Shown here: positions 34,391 to 46,339 of the stretch, piece after piece
Position numbering within the stretch: the first letter of the stretch is position 1
How the letters are laid out: the number at the start of each line of letters is the position of its first letter
Assembly (NCBI RefSeq): GCF_033568475.1
Contig: NW_027331831.1
Coordinates: forward strand, 5,518,001 to 5,582,000
Length of the DNA stretch: 64,000 nt
Source: Henckelia pumila
Taxonomy: Eukaryota > Streptophyta > Magnoliopsida > Lamiales > Gesneriaceae
Direction of reading: 5' to 3'
Made by a program: the position numbers and the translations under genes
Notes under the pieces: model-generated
Seen by the model: the letters and a program-made list of their open reading frames with translations, nothing else
Database searches by the model: none
What the model was told of the DNA's origin: nothing

Positions 34391-37300
34391 TTACCGGGAT
34401 GTGGGGTCTCTAAAGAAGGGATGGTCTAGAGCTTGCCGAGCTGTGAGGCGTTCAGATGGATCAAACTTGAGTAAGCCATGTAACAAATCGACGAGGGACG
34501 ATCTTGTAGAATCAACATGCCTTGAGACAAGTTTCTGTATTTTTTAGCAAAAATGTAAGAATTAAATTACGAGCAAGTTGTAAGAAATATTACCGTTCAC
34601 AATGCAGAGTCATTCTTTACAGTTGAGAGGAGAGGCTTTTTTGATTTTTTGGCATGCCATAGGTAGGTTGGATTTTATTTATTTATTTTGACTTTTGAGA
34701 GGAGAGGCTTTTTGTTTTTTGGCATGTCATAGTTAGGTAGGTGTTATTTACAGTTGAGTAAATGCAGTAGAAGTTTCACCAGACCTGACGGAATAAGAGA
34801 GAAAATAGAAAGAACAAGAAAGAGAGTTGCAACCTTCAAGTGGTCCAGCTTCTTTACCGCTCGAATGCTTTCCCTGGAAACAGCTCCTTCAGGCCAGTTA
34901 AGCCTGGTTCGCTTGAATAAGTTTTCAGTATCTCTGCCATAAAAGGATCAAAAAAGAAACAAAAAACCTGTCACCCTTTCTTTTACAAGGAGAGTTTATT
35001 CCGTCTATAATGAAAAGGGAGATGCTGATGATAAATGATGAGTACAACCCAAAAAACCTTGAGGAGCAAAACTACCACCACCAAAAACCAATGCAGATCA
35101 CATAATCAAAGCAGGAGCGGGATGACTTACTTGGCTCTTCGTATCATATGCTCTGGAAGGGCTCCCAAAACCCTCTCCATCATAGCCAAATGCTCCAAGT
35201 TGTCATGAGTTTGAAAAAGTGTTTCGCCCTGAAAAAATTGCTCTTCAACCTTTTCAGTACTCCCAATGTTTATTTATATATGTATATATCTTATATGTGT
35301 GTGTGCGAGCGTGCGCGCCCGCGTGTATGAGCATGAGTGAACGTGCAGATATCTTTTTATCTGTGTGAATGTATAAAATGCTAATTGAGAGGACACTAGA
35401 GGAAGGAAAATCAGATCTAACCAAGCAAAGTTCTACAAGTATGCAACCAACACTCCACATATCACAAGGATATGTCCATCCTAAACCTGAAGTGGAAAGC
35501 AGAACCAGAATAAGTCAGTATTTCATACAGATGTCTTACAAAACTATTGCCACAACACGAGATAAAAAGGATGCTTACGACCCTCAAAAGGCAAAAGAAG
35601 TATATATTCTACTCCAAGCAACACAGCACCTTCAATCCATTTTTATTTTACATATTAAATAAATGAAAGATTTTTCATCAATGTTCAGTACCTCTTAACC
35701 ATGTACAAGAAAGGGCACAATATGGAAAATGCCTCCAAATATAATGAATATTGGCACTCAAACAAATATCTATTGCCCTATGTTCCTAAATTACATGGGA
35801 GTTTGGTACAAAATGGTAGCAACATTCCACGACTGCTAGTGTCTTCCTTGTTTTTAAGGTTGAATTCGGAAACGAGTGGTGCAGAAGAAAATCCCCGCAC
35901 AATCCGACGTATATGTACCATGCATTAAAAGTAGTATGGTTGTGACACTATATGGTATGGTTTTAGAGCTATTCTTATCTTTCACCAATCAAGTATAGTC
36001 TCAGTATGTTCAAGGAATCACATGCACCAAAGATAAGCGGACAATAAAGGCACATCCAAATCACTGAGAATTGAAAATAAAACATGTAGTTGCGGATAAG
36101 TACAAGTGTTAGCTAAACCATGTAGCAAAGCATTGTCCCTTGTCCGTATGATTCTCCTACAGCCTCTAATTTTCCCTTCCCCCAACCAACAGTGCAAGAA
36201 ATTAACAACCCTTGGCACACTCCAGAGCTGGAATCTAGAAGATTACTGACGGCTGGGCTAAAAAATATGAAGCCAAAAAATGAGAAGTAAAGGTGGACCT
36301 CTCTGACAAAAATAACTAGTTACCTAGAATGACCTCAGGTGCCCTGTAATGCCTTGTCGAAACAATGGAGCTATGTATCCGATTATCATAAGCAGTACTG
36401 CCAAAGTCAATCAGCTTAATCGCACTTGACTTTGGCAAGCACCTGAAATTTGTTTCATCTGATATCTTCTGTACCATCCAAAAATTTTATTAAGTGTGAC
36501 GAAGTCCATGTCCATCAAGATGTGGTTTTCCAACTATAGAGATATAAATACCTTGGAGACAGGAAGCGTCACAAAATCAGAAGATACGAGGAGTATGTTT
36601 TCTGGCTTCAGATCAGTGTGGATTAACCGTAAATCATGCATATCTGTTTGATAAATTAATAGCATGACACAGAAGTCCAAAAGGACTGTGTTAGAAGTAG
36701 AATTAAGTGCTTGTGAGAACACAAAACAGCCAAAACAGATCTGAATAGTTTTGTAAACCAGATGAATATGCAAAAAGGGATAAAGCAAGGCCAAGGGCAA
36801 TCCACACACATGATACAGATTCCAAAAGCTGGCGTCCAAACTCCCGAACAAGATCCACAGGAAAGGGGGAATATTTATTTCTCTTTAGAAAATCAAATAA
36901 ACTTGGTCCAAGCTTCTCAAACACCTGAAGCCATTGAAATGCATTCAAAGGAAGTTTTCTGTCAATCTATCACATGGATATTCATATTTACCAATCAACT
37001 CAATCCAACACAAGCAGCAAAGACGTTCGCAAAGATAATACAAATCATTACACTGCACACAGGCTCACAATCACATAATATGTGAAGGATAAGGATAGAA
37101 GAATAGTTATAAACTACATTTTCTATAAGCAGATGAGGTATTTCTATGGAGTTCGAATAGCTGAAGAAAACGTAAGTAAGAAAAATGAATTTTTTGAGGT
37201 ACTTACTATGCAAATATGATTCCGATGATCAAACCAATCTAGCATCCTCACGCAGCTGCAAAATAAGCAATAAAAATAAATATAATGTGAATGTACAATT

Positions 37301-38382
37301 AATGAGCAGAAACTTGCTAACAGAACCAACTCACTGTGAATTGCCTTTATCATTTTCAGCAAGTTGTTGAAGTACATCGATCTCAATCCTTGCTGCGTCG
37401 CGATATTTGGCTGTGCTTTTGACTACTTTTATAGCCACATACTCCCGTACTTTCCGGTCCCAACATTCCAACACTCGACCAAATGTGCCTACAGCACTAG
37501 CAACTTGCTGATACGGTACAAGAACAACGAAAATATATATCAGCAGGCACATGACCGCTAACCTTCACCCATCTTTCCAAGTATCTTATCTGTGCAAAAG
37601 AAGGCAGAGCAAGGTTCCAAAGATCAGCTTGACAGATAATTGGGATACTAAAATTATGATCATCACTATATTCACACGAATATATACCAACAACAGAAGA
37701 AAATCCGATAACATTTCAGAACGGGAAACAGATGAATACCACGTAATCATCTGATATCTATTCAACAAATGCAGATTATTTCAATAGAGAATGAAGTTCT
37801 TTTAAATAGCATCTGTTCGTCTCTAAATCCATGCACTTTACTATGATGTTTATCATAATGCAAAGAACTGTCATTGGTGAATGCATACATTGGGAATACT
37901 ACTGACCCCGACCCGAACCCCACCAACAACAAAAAGAAAAAGAAAAAGAAAAAAATATCCGCCTGTCAGTGAAATAATAAGAGAGAACGTAATAGAAACA
38001 GGAATTCCATGCCAGACTATAAATTTCCAATTGAAATTCAAGCAGGCATACATCTAGGAGTGAGATTTTCGCCAAGGCTAAACACGTAATGCCCATCACG
38101 ATCATCTTCCCTCTTCGGTGGTGTAACATGGCGGTGAAGAAAAGGAGCGACATGGAGCTTTGCCGCATAATCCTGACCATCCCATCGACCAGTCTGGAAT
38201 TACAACCCAAGAACTCTCATAATTTTAATCAATAATACCAGATACATAAACCCTACATCATTTTCGAGCAAAAACAAAAAAAAAAACTTGGCAACCACCT
38301 CCTGTTCATGCCATCTCGACGGAGCGACCCCTCCAGCTAAACGTCGCCGTTTTTGATATCGCCGCTGTCTTTCCTCCGCCAT
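34391..38382 (-). CDS. AFC3: LAMMER (CLK-type) kinase AFC3
   Basis: This is a dual-specificity kinase of the CLK/LAMMER class, known to phosphorylate SR splicing factors. Twelve exons fit in phase: 38382-38299, 38193-38052, 37589-37563, 37488-37335, 37255-37207, 36924-36810, 36643-36552, 36468-36324, 35480-35422, 35228-35131, 34933-34834 and 34534-34391, giving 402 residues (AFC3 is about 400). The pre-kinase signature is [20 protein letters not shown]. The Gly loop is MGEGTFGRV (82-90), the ATP Lys is K105 in VAIK, the catalytic loop is HTDLKPEN (Asp201; the HTD form is normal here) and DFG Asp is D242. The class signature [11 protein letters not shown] is at 301-311. The C-lobe ends [18 protein letters not shown]. 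Exon 3 is only 27 bases and encodes most of the Gly loop approach. All introns are GT-AG. Confidence 0.94.
34615..34757. repeat. Tandem duplication in the last AFC3 intron
   Basis: A unit of about 70 bases containing GAGAGGAGAGGCTTTTT, TTTTTGGCATG and AGGTAGG occurs twice between the last two exons, with small differences. No coding or RNA signal is seen. Confidence 0.65.
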
Positions 38383-39338
38383 AAAAATCCGCTCCTCTGA
38401 TTCAGTATGGTTATATGAGCGTATCTATAATAATTTCGAGAAATTGGATTTATATGCAATTAAAAAAACCTAAAAAAAAGAAAAAGAAACAACAGGATGA
38501 ACGTTAGATACAAAAAATTTCGTCTTTGCTGACTGAAGGGATAATTTAGGGCAAACAATTTGGGGGAAAACGGATCGGCGATGCAATAAGGATTAAACCC
38601 CGTTATATGGGATTTAACGTAGCCATCAATTATTTATTATTTATTTGATCCAACTGTTTTTTTGAAATTATTATTTTTATTAATTATTTCACACTTATTT
38701 TGTTTCCCTCCCTTTCACACTTATTTCAATATCAGCAATTCTCAAAAAATTAAAAAAAAAAAAAAAAAATCAGCAGCACGCACACGCAATTGCTCACGTA
38801 AATTACGTGCGTAAAATTATATACAAATATTATATATTTTAATGTATAAAATATAATATTTATATTTTAAAATATTTGATTTTAATATGTTTTTTTTTTT
38901 TCAATTTGACATTGATATGCATTTACTTTAATATAAATTCGAAATTATGTTCCGCGGTGTGATACAAAATTATGCTCCGTAGTTTCAAAACGAGTTAGAC
39001 CATCCACAAATCAAATTAGAAATATCCTGATTCGTCTGGTTACACACAATTGGTTAAATTCGTCGTGTCGGGTCATCCAAGCCGTATAAATGGATATGTG
39101 GGATTGATAATTTCTCGACCAGCAAAAAATAATATCTATATCGGATAATTAATTATTGGTTATAAGTCGATCACTAACTGTGTTGATTTACCAAGACTAC
39201 CATGTTCTGACATGAATATTAAAAAAAAAAAGGCAATATCATCTCAATATATATACGTGGTCGTGAAAATATCTATGTAACTTCTCTATTTGTTGAGAAA
39301 ATTACTACATGCAAATTTATTTTACATCTCAAATCGTA
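38383..39338. other. Intergenic: AFC3 promoter and AT-rich spacer
   Basis: The first 250 bases upstream of the AFC3 start are the likely leader and promoter. The remaining 700 bases are AT-rich with A and T runs and carry no open frame of note. This is the boundary between the gene-rich arm and the repeat block. Confidence 0.5.
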
Positions 39339-40272
39339 TGCGATCCCAAAATTTTCTTCCTTAGTTTTTGTGATTCTTCCGTCTGTCTTTGCCTAAAATC
39401 ATGAATAAACCTAATACCGGGATTTCTCCCGCGTGACCCCTTCGATGCCTATGTCAGGCTGAGAAAACATGGGAGAAATAATGGAAGAAAACGATGAGAG
39501 AACATCATGGGATAGAAAGTGCAGAAACCTCTCTTCCCACCTTGTCTGCATCATCAGAAAGAAAACAGTATATATTAGTGTTTTTAGAACCGGACCGGCC
39601 AGTTCGACCAAGAATCGATGGCTGGTCAGGTCTGAAACTCCTTCAAGAACCGAAAAACTGGTTCAACCGGTCAGAACCGGTCAAGAACCGATTGGACCGG
39701 TCAATAACCGGGAAAACGGTTGGACCGATTTTTTGAATTTTTTTATTTTTATTTTTTGAAATTTAAATTTTTTATTTTTAAAACTTTAAATTTAATTTAT
39801 ATATATATATACATAATTATTTGAAATTTGTGCTTCATTAAAAATTTATTTTAATAATTATTGTTTTTTAATTAAATAATTTATTATTTAAATAATTTAT
39901 AACTATAATTGATATTTTGAATATATTACATATTTATTTAACTTTCAAACTATGGAAAATATATATTTTTTGTCTATTTATATATATTTTTGAGATTTTA
40001 AAATTCAAAACATATTATTTATTATATTGTATTATATAAAAGATTTTTCGGATCGATCGCCCGGTTAAAAAGGTCCAACCGGTTGGATTGTTTTTTTTAG
40101 GTAGATCGGTATGGATGTAAAGGAGCCGAGCCGATCCGAGACGAACAGTATCAGGCTCGAGCTAAGCTCGTTTGGTATATATAAAGACTCGGGATCGGCC
40201 TAAGTTCAATTGAAAAATGGATACAACCCATGATATCAACAGATGATACCCGAGATGTATCCTAGGGCATCA
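39339..40272 (-). repeat. 3' LTR of the non-coding element, with inserted repeat sequence
   Basis: Both ends match the 5' LTR: 39,339-39,570 and 40,193-40,272. Between them lies foreign repeat sequence of about 620 bases. Most of it is an AT-rich block whose margins are rich in ACCGG/CCGGTT motifs (for example GAACCGGACCGG near 39,590 and CAACCGGTTGG near 40,080), which resembles a MITE. It is followed by a short fragment rich in GAGCCGAGCC and CTCGAGC. Confidence 0.65.
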
Positions 40273-40589
40273 CTACACCCCCTTAAGAAGTCGGGCTAGA
40301 GTCACCACTCATTGCCCTGATCTATTCACCTTATCCATGAACTTGGGCATGAACGCGCGCGCCAGTTTCTCACCTCGAGTCGAATCGATGAGGTAGGTGA
40401 GAATACTCCTTCCATGCTAGGCCGAGAAAATGGACATGAACTTGTGTTTGACGAGGGCTCGAGTTAAGATAATAACCGTCGAAGAACATAACAGTCCTCG
40501 ATTTTGGCTCGATATAGTCGTTGAATACTGAGTAAGTAATCAAATAATCTCTCATGCCAAGTCGATAGAGTTGTAGTGCCGAACGCGTT

Positions 40590-41030
40590 GGGCTTATAAG
40601 ATGTGCCAGGACCACATGCCTCCTGGACTTTGAGAGGTGTCGGGGACTCACGTCTCTCGGGCTTATAGAATGTACCAGTGCCTCATGTCTCCTAAATTTG
40701 AGAGGTGTCAGGGCCTCATGTCTCCCGGGCTTAAGTAGTGTGTCAGGGCCTCATGTCTCCTGAACTTTGAGAGGTGCCAAGGTCTCATGTCTCCCGGGAT
40801 TTAAAGAGTGTGTTAGGGCCTCATGTCTCCTGGACTTTGAGAGGTGTCGAGGCCTCATGTTCCCCGGGCTTATAGAATGTGTGAGGGCCTCGTTTCTCCT
40901 GGACTTTGAGAGGTGTCGAGGCCTCATGTCTCCCGGGCTTATAGAGTGTGTCAGGGCCTGATGCCTCCTGGGCTTTGAGAGGTGTCGGGGCCTCTTGTAT
41001 CTCGGGCTTATAGAGTGTCGAGTCATGGAT
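40590..41030. repeat. Dimeric tandem array, 69-base units of two 34-base halves
   Basis: About six and a half units of roughly 69 bases start at GGGCTTA near 40590, 40659, 40727, 40797, 40866, 40935 and 41004. Each unit is two related halves: one contains TCAGGGCCTCATGTCTCCTG and ACTTTGAGAGGTG, the other GAGGCCTCATGTCTCCCGGG and CTTATAGAGTG. This is a higher-order dimer of a 34-base monomer. The open frame across it is a by-product of the repeat. Confidence 0.85.
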
Positions 41031-42340
41031 TGGGGTCTACTACTAGATTGCATGCTCGAGATATATATTAGAGCGGGGCTTACTGCTAGATTGCATGCAC
41101 GAGCTCGTGAAAATTGTCATGATCTAAAATTAAACTTCACATGCTAAAAATAAATTTAATTAGGACACCAGGTTAAACTTCAAATGATTCCTTTTATGAT
41201 GCTTGAGGCACTAGACTGAGTTGGCGGCCAGTGTGTTGTGTCGGGCTAGAGTGCTCCATAATAAAAAGACATGAGTTAAATATGAGAAATGACTATAGAA
41301 CAAGATATAACGTTTTTCGAGTCCCGTGTTAGGACACTGCAAGAAAACATAAGACCAATGAAGAAATAATCCAAGATAATAGCATCTCTTAATTTTTTTA
41401 TGCACAACGTATGATGCCAAATCCTAAAAATAATCCCGAGTCCATGGAATTTGGCTTATGAATGCGAAATATAACAAATAAAATATCCACAACCTGTGAA
41501 ACTCATCACAACCACATAAAACATTGCCCCTTCTCGACAGTTTTTAAATAATACACTCACGACATTTGCACCAGCCCTTTTATTAAATAATTTTTCAGCA
41601 AAGCAATTTTTTAGCAAAGTAATTGTAGTCCCTTTAGTATTTTTTCTAATTAAATTAATAGACCAAAATGACAGAGCAACAATCCATGAGTCTATTGCAT
41701 GTTTCAATCCTATGAGTAAGTGATTTAGCATTTAAGGAATGAATAGTGTCTTTTGACACGTATATCCAAATCAACAAATGTTTATGATCTTCACTCAGCA
41801 CAAATACACGGTCGCAAGTTAGAGCATGACTCAGTACAAAATTGTCTGATTGGGCAATTTAAAGTATGTGTTAAGATGACACAAGGTTGCACATTACTTC
41901 ACAAGGAATTCCACTACCACGAGAACAAGTCCAATCACATTGGTTTTTGAAATGAAGATTTAACAAGCCTTCCTTCTCAAGCTAACTAAAGAAGTCAATC
42001 GGCCACTAGATTTCGAAAGCTCAATCTTGCTAGATCTGCAAATAAACAGATCACATGTTTGATTTCTAAAATAAAATGAACATGAGTGGACCTTCATGTC
42101 CATGTATTTACTTTCCTGGTTCTTCGTGATGTATTCACCTCATATTGGACCGAGATATTTGCCAACGAGATAATGCTTCAAGTGCTGCCCCTGCACTTTA
42201 AATAAAATGTTAAGCAATAGATCAAAACTATATCACCATATTCCTCGGGATGATGACACGTGCGTATTCAATGGATGCGCACTATGGCAGCCATGTAGAG
42301 CTGCTGTTTACTGGGAAATTAAGGGAGCCCAAAGAAGCAC
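41031..42340. other. Non-coding interior of the LTR element
   Basis: No protein domain, RNA gene or further repeat structure is visible on either strand. Fragments such as TCGGGCTAGAGTG recur near 40,303 and 41,240, which suggests internal sequence similarity. Confidence 0.45.
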
Positions 42341-42822
42341 TAGCTGCAATTAGGGGTGCAAACGAATCGAACATGTTCGTGAGATTTTCGAACCGACTCG
42401 ATAAATATTTGATTCATATTCAAACTTATCAAACTCGAGCCGAATTCGAACATGTTCGAAATTTTTTTCGAACCGAGCTCGAGCCAAAATTATTTTGTTC
42501 GATAGTTCACGAATAGTTCGCGAGCCTTAATATTTAATTAATATAATATAATTATATAATAAATATATATACATTTCGGATATTTTAGAATATATTTCGA
42601 GCTTTTCAAACCATAATATCCGAGCAATAGTTCACGAATAGGTTCGAATATTTCGAGCCGAACTCGAACTTCATTTCGAGCCGAGATCGAGCCAAAATAT
42701 TTAAAATTATCGAACATTGAATCAAACTCGAACTCAAATATAATTATATCGAGCCGAATTCGAGCCTTAAAATTTTACCATTATTCAGCTCGATTCGGTT
42801 CGTTTGCACCTATAGCTGCAAT
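42341..42822. mobile_element. hAT-like MITE, 462 bases, with 10-base flanking repeat
   Basis: The element runs 42351-42812, from TAGGGGTGCAAACGAA to TTCGTTTGCACCTA, so the inverted termini match apart from two bases. Directly flanking it on both sides is TAGCTGCAAT (42341-42350 and 42813-42822). An 8-base hAT duplication (GCTGCAAT) fits within this. The interior is full of TTCGAGCC/GGCTCGAA-type motifs and has no genes. It sits inside the non-coding LTR element. Confidence 0.8.
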
Positions 42823-43810
42823 GTCCAGCTTATAAGAGGGCTAAGAGGCATGAATATGTTGTGAAGAGACGACCAGCAACACAAATTGAAGAAAATTCAT
42901 ATTAAGCAATACATCGAACACGTAATATGCTATAAATAAAGATGCATCGATACACCAAGAAAAAACATGAACGAACACAGTTAAAAGACACAAAATCGCC
43001 AAATTTATATCATTCTTGGCCAAGATAAACGGGAAAATCCAGGAATTTAGCACCCAACTATGAAAGCGAAAGAAATCCCAAATGCAAAGAGTCATCTGCC
43101 TCCGAAAATTCATCAAACATATAAAATGTAGCATATGTGAAGACCGGATAAACTCAACAAAGAATTGATGCAACCTCGAATACCATGTAACCAATTTGCC
43201 AAACAAGGCAACCAGCAACCACAAACAAAAATCGAGGAAAACCACAAAAATGGAACTAAACAACCCCCAGTCTCATACTAATATTGCTCTCAGAAGATGA
43301 TTACTCGAGAAGCTGATTAGTAACATGAATTCAGCCATATGGCTTACCACCCGCAGTATGAAAGCCAGGAAACACCTTGAAATTCCAAAAAAAGTCAAGA
43401 AGGAATATAAACAAACACCTGTCGTGCCCCACATAGATAGCAGAGACGAGGATGAGCATCGATAAGCATTGCTTTTAGATGATGTCCTATCCTCAATTCA
43501 TCAAGAGAAACAGAGAGGGATTCACGATGGTGAAATGCAGAAAAGAGAGCACGACTCGATGGCACCACTGCACAAGAGCCACATGTGAAGAGAATTAATG
43601 CAAGTATGTGACTTACAAAAAAGGCTTGACCGTGGATGGGATTGATCTCTTCTTCTCCAGATTTATATTTTAGATATGGCTTCTCAAAACTAGAAACCTA
43701 GATATCTACTTTCCTTTTTCTTCGTATTATGCTTCTCGAAAACTTAGAAAAACCGGATTTTTTTAGATCTCACGTCATAGCTCATTTGTTCCCACAGACG
43801 GCGCCAATTA

Positions 43811-44357
43811 TGCGATCCCAAAATTTCCTTCCTTGGTCTTTTTGATTCTTCCGTCTGTCTTTGCCTAAAATCATGAATAAACCGGTTAGGGGCGTCAGGA
43901 TTCCTCCCGGCGTGAACCTTTCGATGCCTAAGTCAGGCTGAAAAAATACGGGAGAAAGAATGAAAGAAAATGATGAGAGAACATCGTGGGGGAAGAAAGT
44001 GCAGAAACTTCTCTTCCCACCTTGTCTGCATAATCAGGAAGAAAACAATATATATCATAAAAACTTCCCTATGATGTAGATGGTGGAAACTGTTCACCAC
44101 GTTATGTCAACCCATACCTGAGAGGACAAGGCTCATGATCTGATGAGATGCGGCCCATGACCTGATGATTCTGACAAGTCCATGCCCAAATTTAGATAGT
44201 GCATATCTGAAAGGCCCATATCTAGTAATAATCATCTGACACAACCACCATTGATAGTGTGCTTTATTGCTCAAAAATCCCGGCCTAAGTTCAATTGAAA
44301 AATAGATGCATCTCGTGATATAATCAGATGATACCCGAGATGTATCCTAGGGCATCA
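43811..44357 (-). repeat. 5' LTR of the non-coding element
   Basis: These 547 bases match the two ends of 39,339-40,272 over about 310 bases in total. On the minus strand it carries the signature TGACTTAGGCATCG then CACGCCGGGAGG and CGCCCCTAACC, shared in type with the solo LTR at 8,525. Confidence 0.75.
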
Positions 44358-44859
44358 GTCATAAAACTGAAATAAAAATTAAAACACATTTAAGCAAATT
44401 GGTTCTGGTTTGCGGTTTAAACATAGTTCGGGAGTTTGAAAAGAAAGGAAGAGTAGAGAAAATTTTGTTTGAGAGTCGGACAAATAAATAAGAAGGAAAC
44501 AAATTAAATTTATTTGAAAACAAAGTTTTTTGTGTGTGTTTCATTCCATTACTTCTCACTCCAGGAAGAAAACATTTTGAACACTGAATTTGATTTTTTC
44601 TTTCATTTTCTTTCCTTTTTTCCCTTGAAAAATTCACAAACGAGACTTTTTAAAACTTTTTTTCCTTCAATCTTCTCTCGATCCATTTTAACCTTGTAGA
44701 AATCAAATTTATCTATTTTAGAATAATTAATCCAAAATACAAGATCATGAGATTATATATATCATATCAACATATAAAGAGATATTACAAGTTCGATTCA
44801 AAATTATTGGTCTGTTAGGAATGGTCAACCAAAGTCCCACATTGGATCTTTAAAGGAAA
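44358..44859. other. Spacer left of the nest, no gene seen
   Basis: About 500 bases of AT-rich sequence with no open frame of note. The last part contains AAAGTCCCACATTGGATC, a motif seen in several plant LTR and TRIM elements, so the spacer may itself be a repeat remnant. It ends with GGAAA (44855-44859), the left target-site copy of the next element. Confidence 0.45.
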
Positions 44860-45766
44860 TGATGCGATAACGGATAGCTCGCATGTTGATCACATGGTTA
44901 AGGATCCGTTGGAGATGCCTCGAGGATCAATTACGAGAGGTTGAGCTAAGAAGTTCAAGGAAGAACTTCAATCATTGATGATAAATTGTCAAGAAAGCAT
45001 TGGAATGCCTGAAGAATACTTTGGGAAATGTTACAATCTTATTGAAGTCCAAAGAAGTCAAGAGAGTAGAGAAAATGTCAAAGAAAACACAAAAATAGGT
45101 GATAGGACCCGAGAGGCATGCGCGCCCGCGCGCATCTGTGTGAGTTTTGAAGAGGATGGACAGAAGCCCATGCGCGCCCGCGCCTTCCTGACGTGCGCCC
45201 GCGCCTGACGGTTTTTACACATAGTTCGGCATGTTTGTGTGTGTGCAAAACTTTTGATATTTTTGGCATTATTTTCTTATTTTGAGTCTTTTATTCCTAC
45301 TAGGAAACTTTTAGGAAGATATTATCATATCTTTAGATATATTTTTGAGTTATTTTGCGATATCTTTTATTATTTGTAGTTGTATTATAAATACAACAAA
45401 AACATTCATTATTGATATAGAATTCAGATTTTTTATATTGATCAATTAAAATTCTCTCTATAATTTTTATTAAGCTTTTTGCTTGCTAAAAAAAATCAAA
45501 CTTATCAAAGTTTTCAACTTTGTGGCGTTTGTCGATTGATTATCCTCGTGGATTGTCAGAAACAGGTTTTCTGAAGGTCCCGTTGTGATCAATTGTTTAC
45601 TCTTCGTGATTGTTTGTTGCTAGTTTCAAGTAAACTAGAGGTGAATAATCCAAAATCTTTACTTGTTTTCAAGATTGGGCAATTTCTTGATTTCTTTTGT
45701 TATTGGATTGAAGGTACGATTTTAATATAGTCGTGTTTGTCTTCCATACATTAAGAATTCATATAT
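44860..45766 (+). repeat. 5' LTR of the CRM element
   Basis: It starts TGATGCGATAACGG and matches 61,704-62,632 throughout. A TATA-like motif (ATTATAAATACAAC) lies near 45,383. A GC-rich block at 45,116-45,210 has repeated CGCGCCCGCGC motifs and is one unit shorter than in the 3' LTR. The exact 3' end is set by the primer-binding site at 45,768. Confidence 0.88.
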
Positions 45767-46339
45767 TTGGTATCAAAGCCAAGGTTTTGAATCAAGTAAT
45801 TATCTTATCTTCATCTGTTCTTCATGCTCTTCGTGTTCGTCATTCGTCATCCTTCGTTCTTCGTTCTTCATCTATCTTATATCAAATTTCTGTGTCTTTA
45901 CTTTCAAACTTGTTATATAAGTCTCGTGTCTTGTGCTACAAGTTATAATTTCCAAAAAAAAAAGAAGAGAAAATTCGAAATTAAAAAAAAAAGTGGTTTG
46001 AAATCGGTCACCAAAAAAAAAAAAGTAGAGACCGAAATTGTCGAAAAAAAAGGGAAGCAAAATAACTTGTGGTCATAATTTCTTGTGTCTTGTGAGTCTT
46101 GGGTGCCAAGTCTATTTCAATCTTCATAAAGTCAATTTCTTTTTTTTTGTGCAATCTACGTGAGTCGATTGGCAAGTGTTTACAAGTTTTGAACTTGTGA
46201 GTTTGATATTTAAAATCACAAAGCATAAGCTATTCCATATATTTGAGTAAAAAAAAAAGAGTGATTGAGTGAATTCGTTTGGAGGGATTTGTAAGAACTT
46301 GTGTGAGGGATTTTATTACTAACTTTTCTTGCAGGTACG

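Larger units (their letters stand above)
39339..44357 (-). mobile_element. Non-coding LTR element (LARD/TRIM-like, Ty3 type)
   Basis: Two matching terminal regions flank about 3.5 kb with no recognisable protein genes. The 5' LTR (minus orientation) is 44357..43811 and the 3' LTR is 40272..39339. Both end TG...CA in the plus reading (TGCGATCCC to GGGCATCA). Next to the 5' LTR the minus strand reads ATTGGCGCCGTCTGTGGGAA, a motif common just inside plant Ty3/gypsy LTRs. Next to the 3' LTR a purine tract (TTAAGGGGGTG) fits a polypurine tract. These two signals fix the orientation. The interior has a tandem array (40,590-41,030) and a hAT-like insert (42,351-42,812). It is a non-autonomous fossil. 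I see no clear target-site duplication. The LTRs differ noticeably, so it is older than the nest to its right. Confidence 0.75.

Noticed and set aside
40751-41053. A 100-codon open frame with repeated RPRHLSKSRR units
   Set aside because: It is a reading of the 69-base tandem array in a non-coding element; the unit is a multiple of three, so it stays open by chance.
42841-43263. A 140-codon hydrophobic minus-strand frame
   Set aside because: It looks like several membrane spans, but its composition is that of T-rich DNA read in frame, it has no homology I recognise and it lies in a non-coding LTR element.
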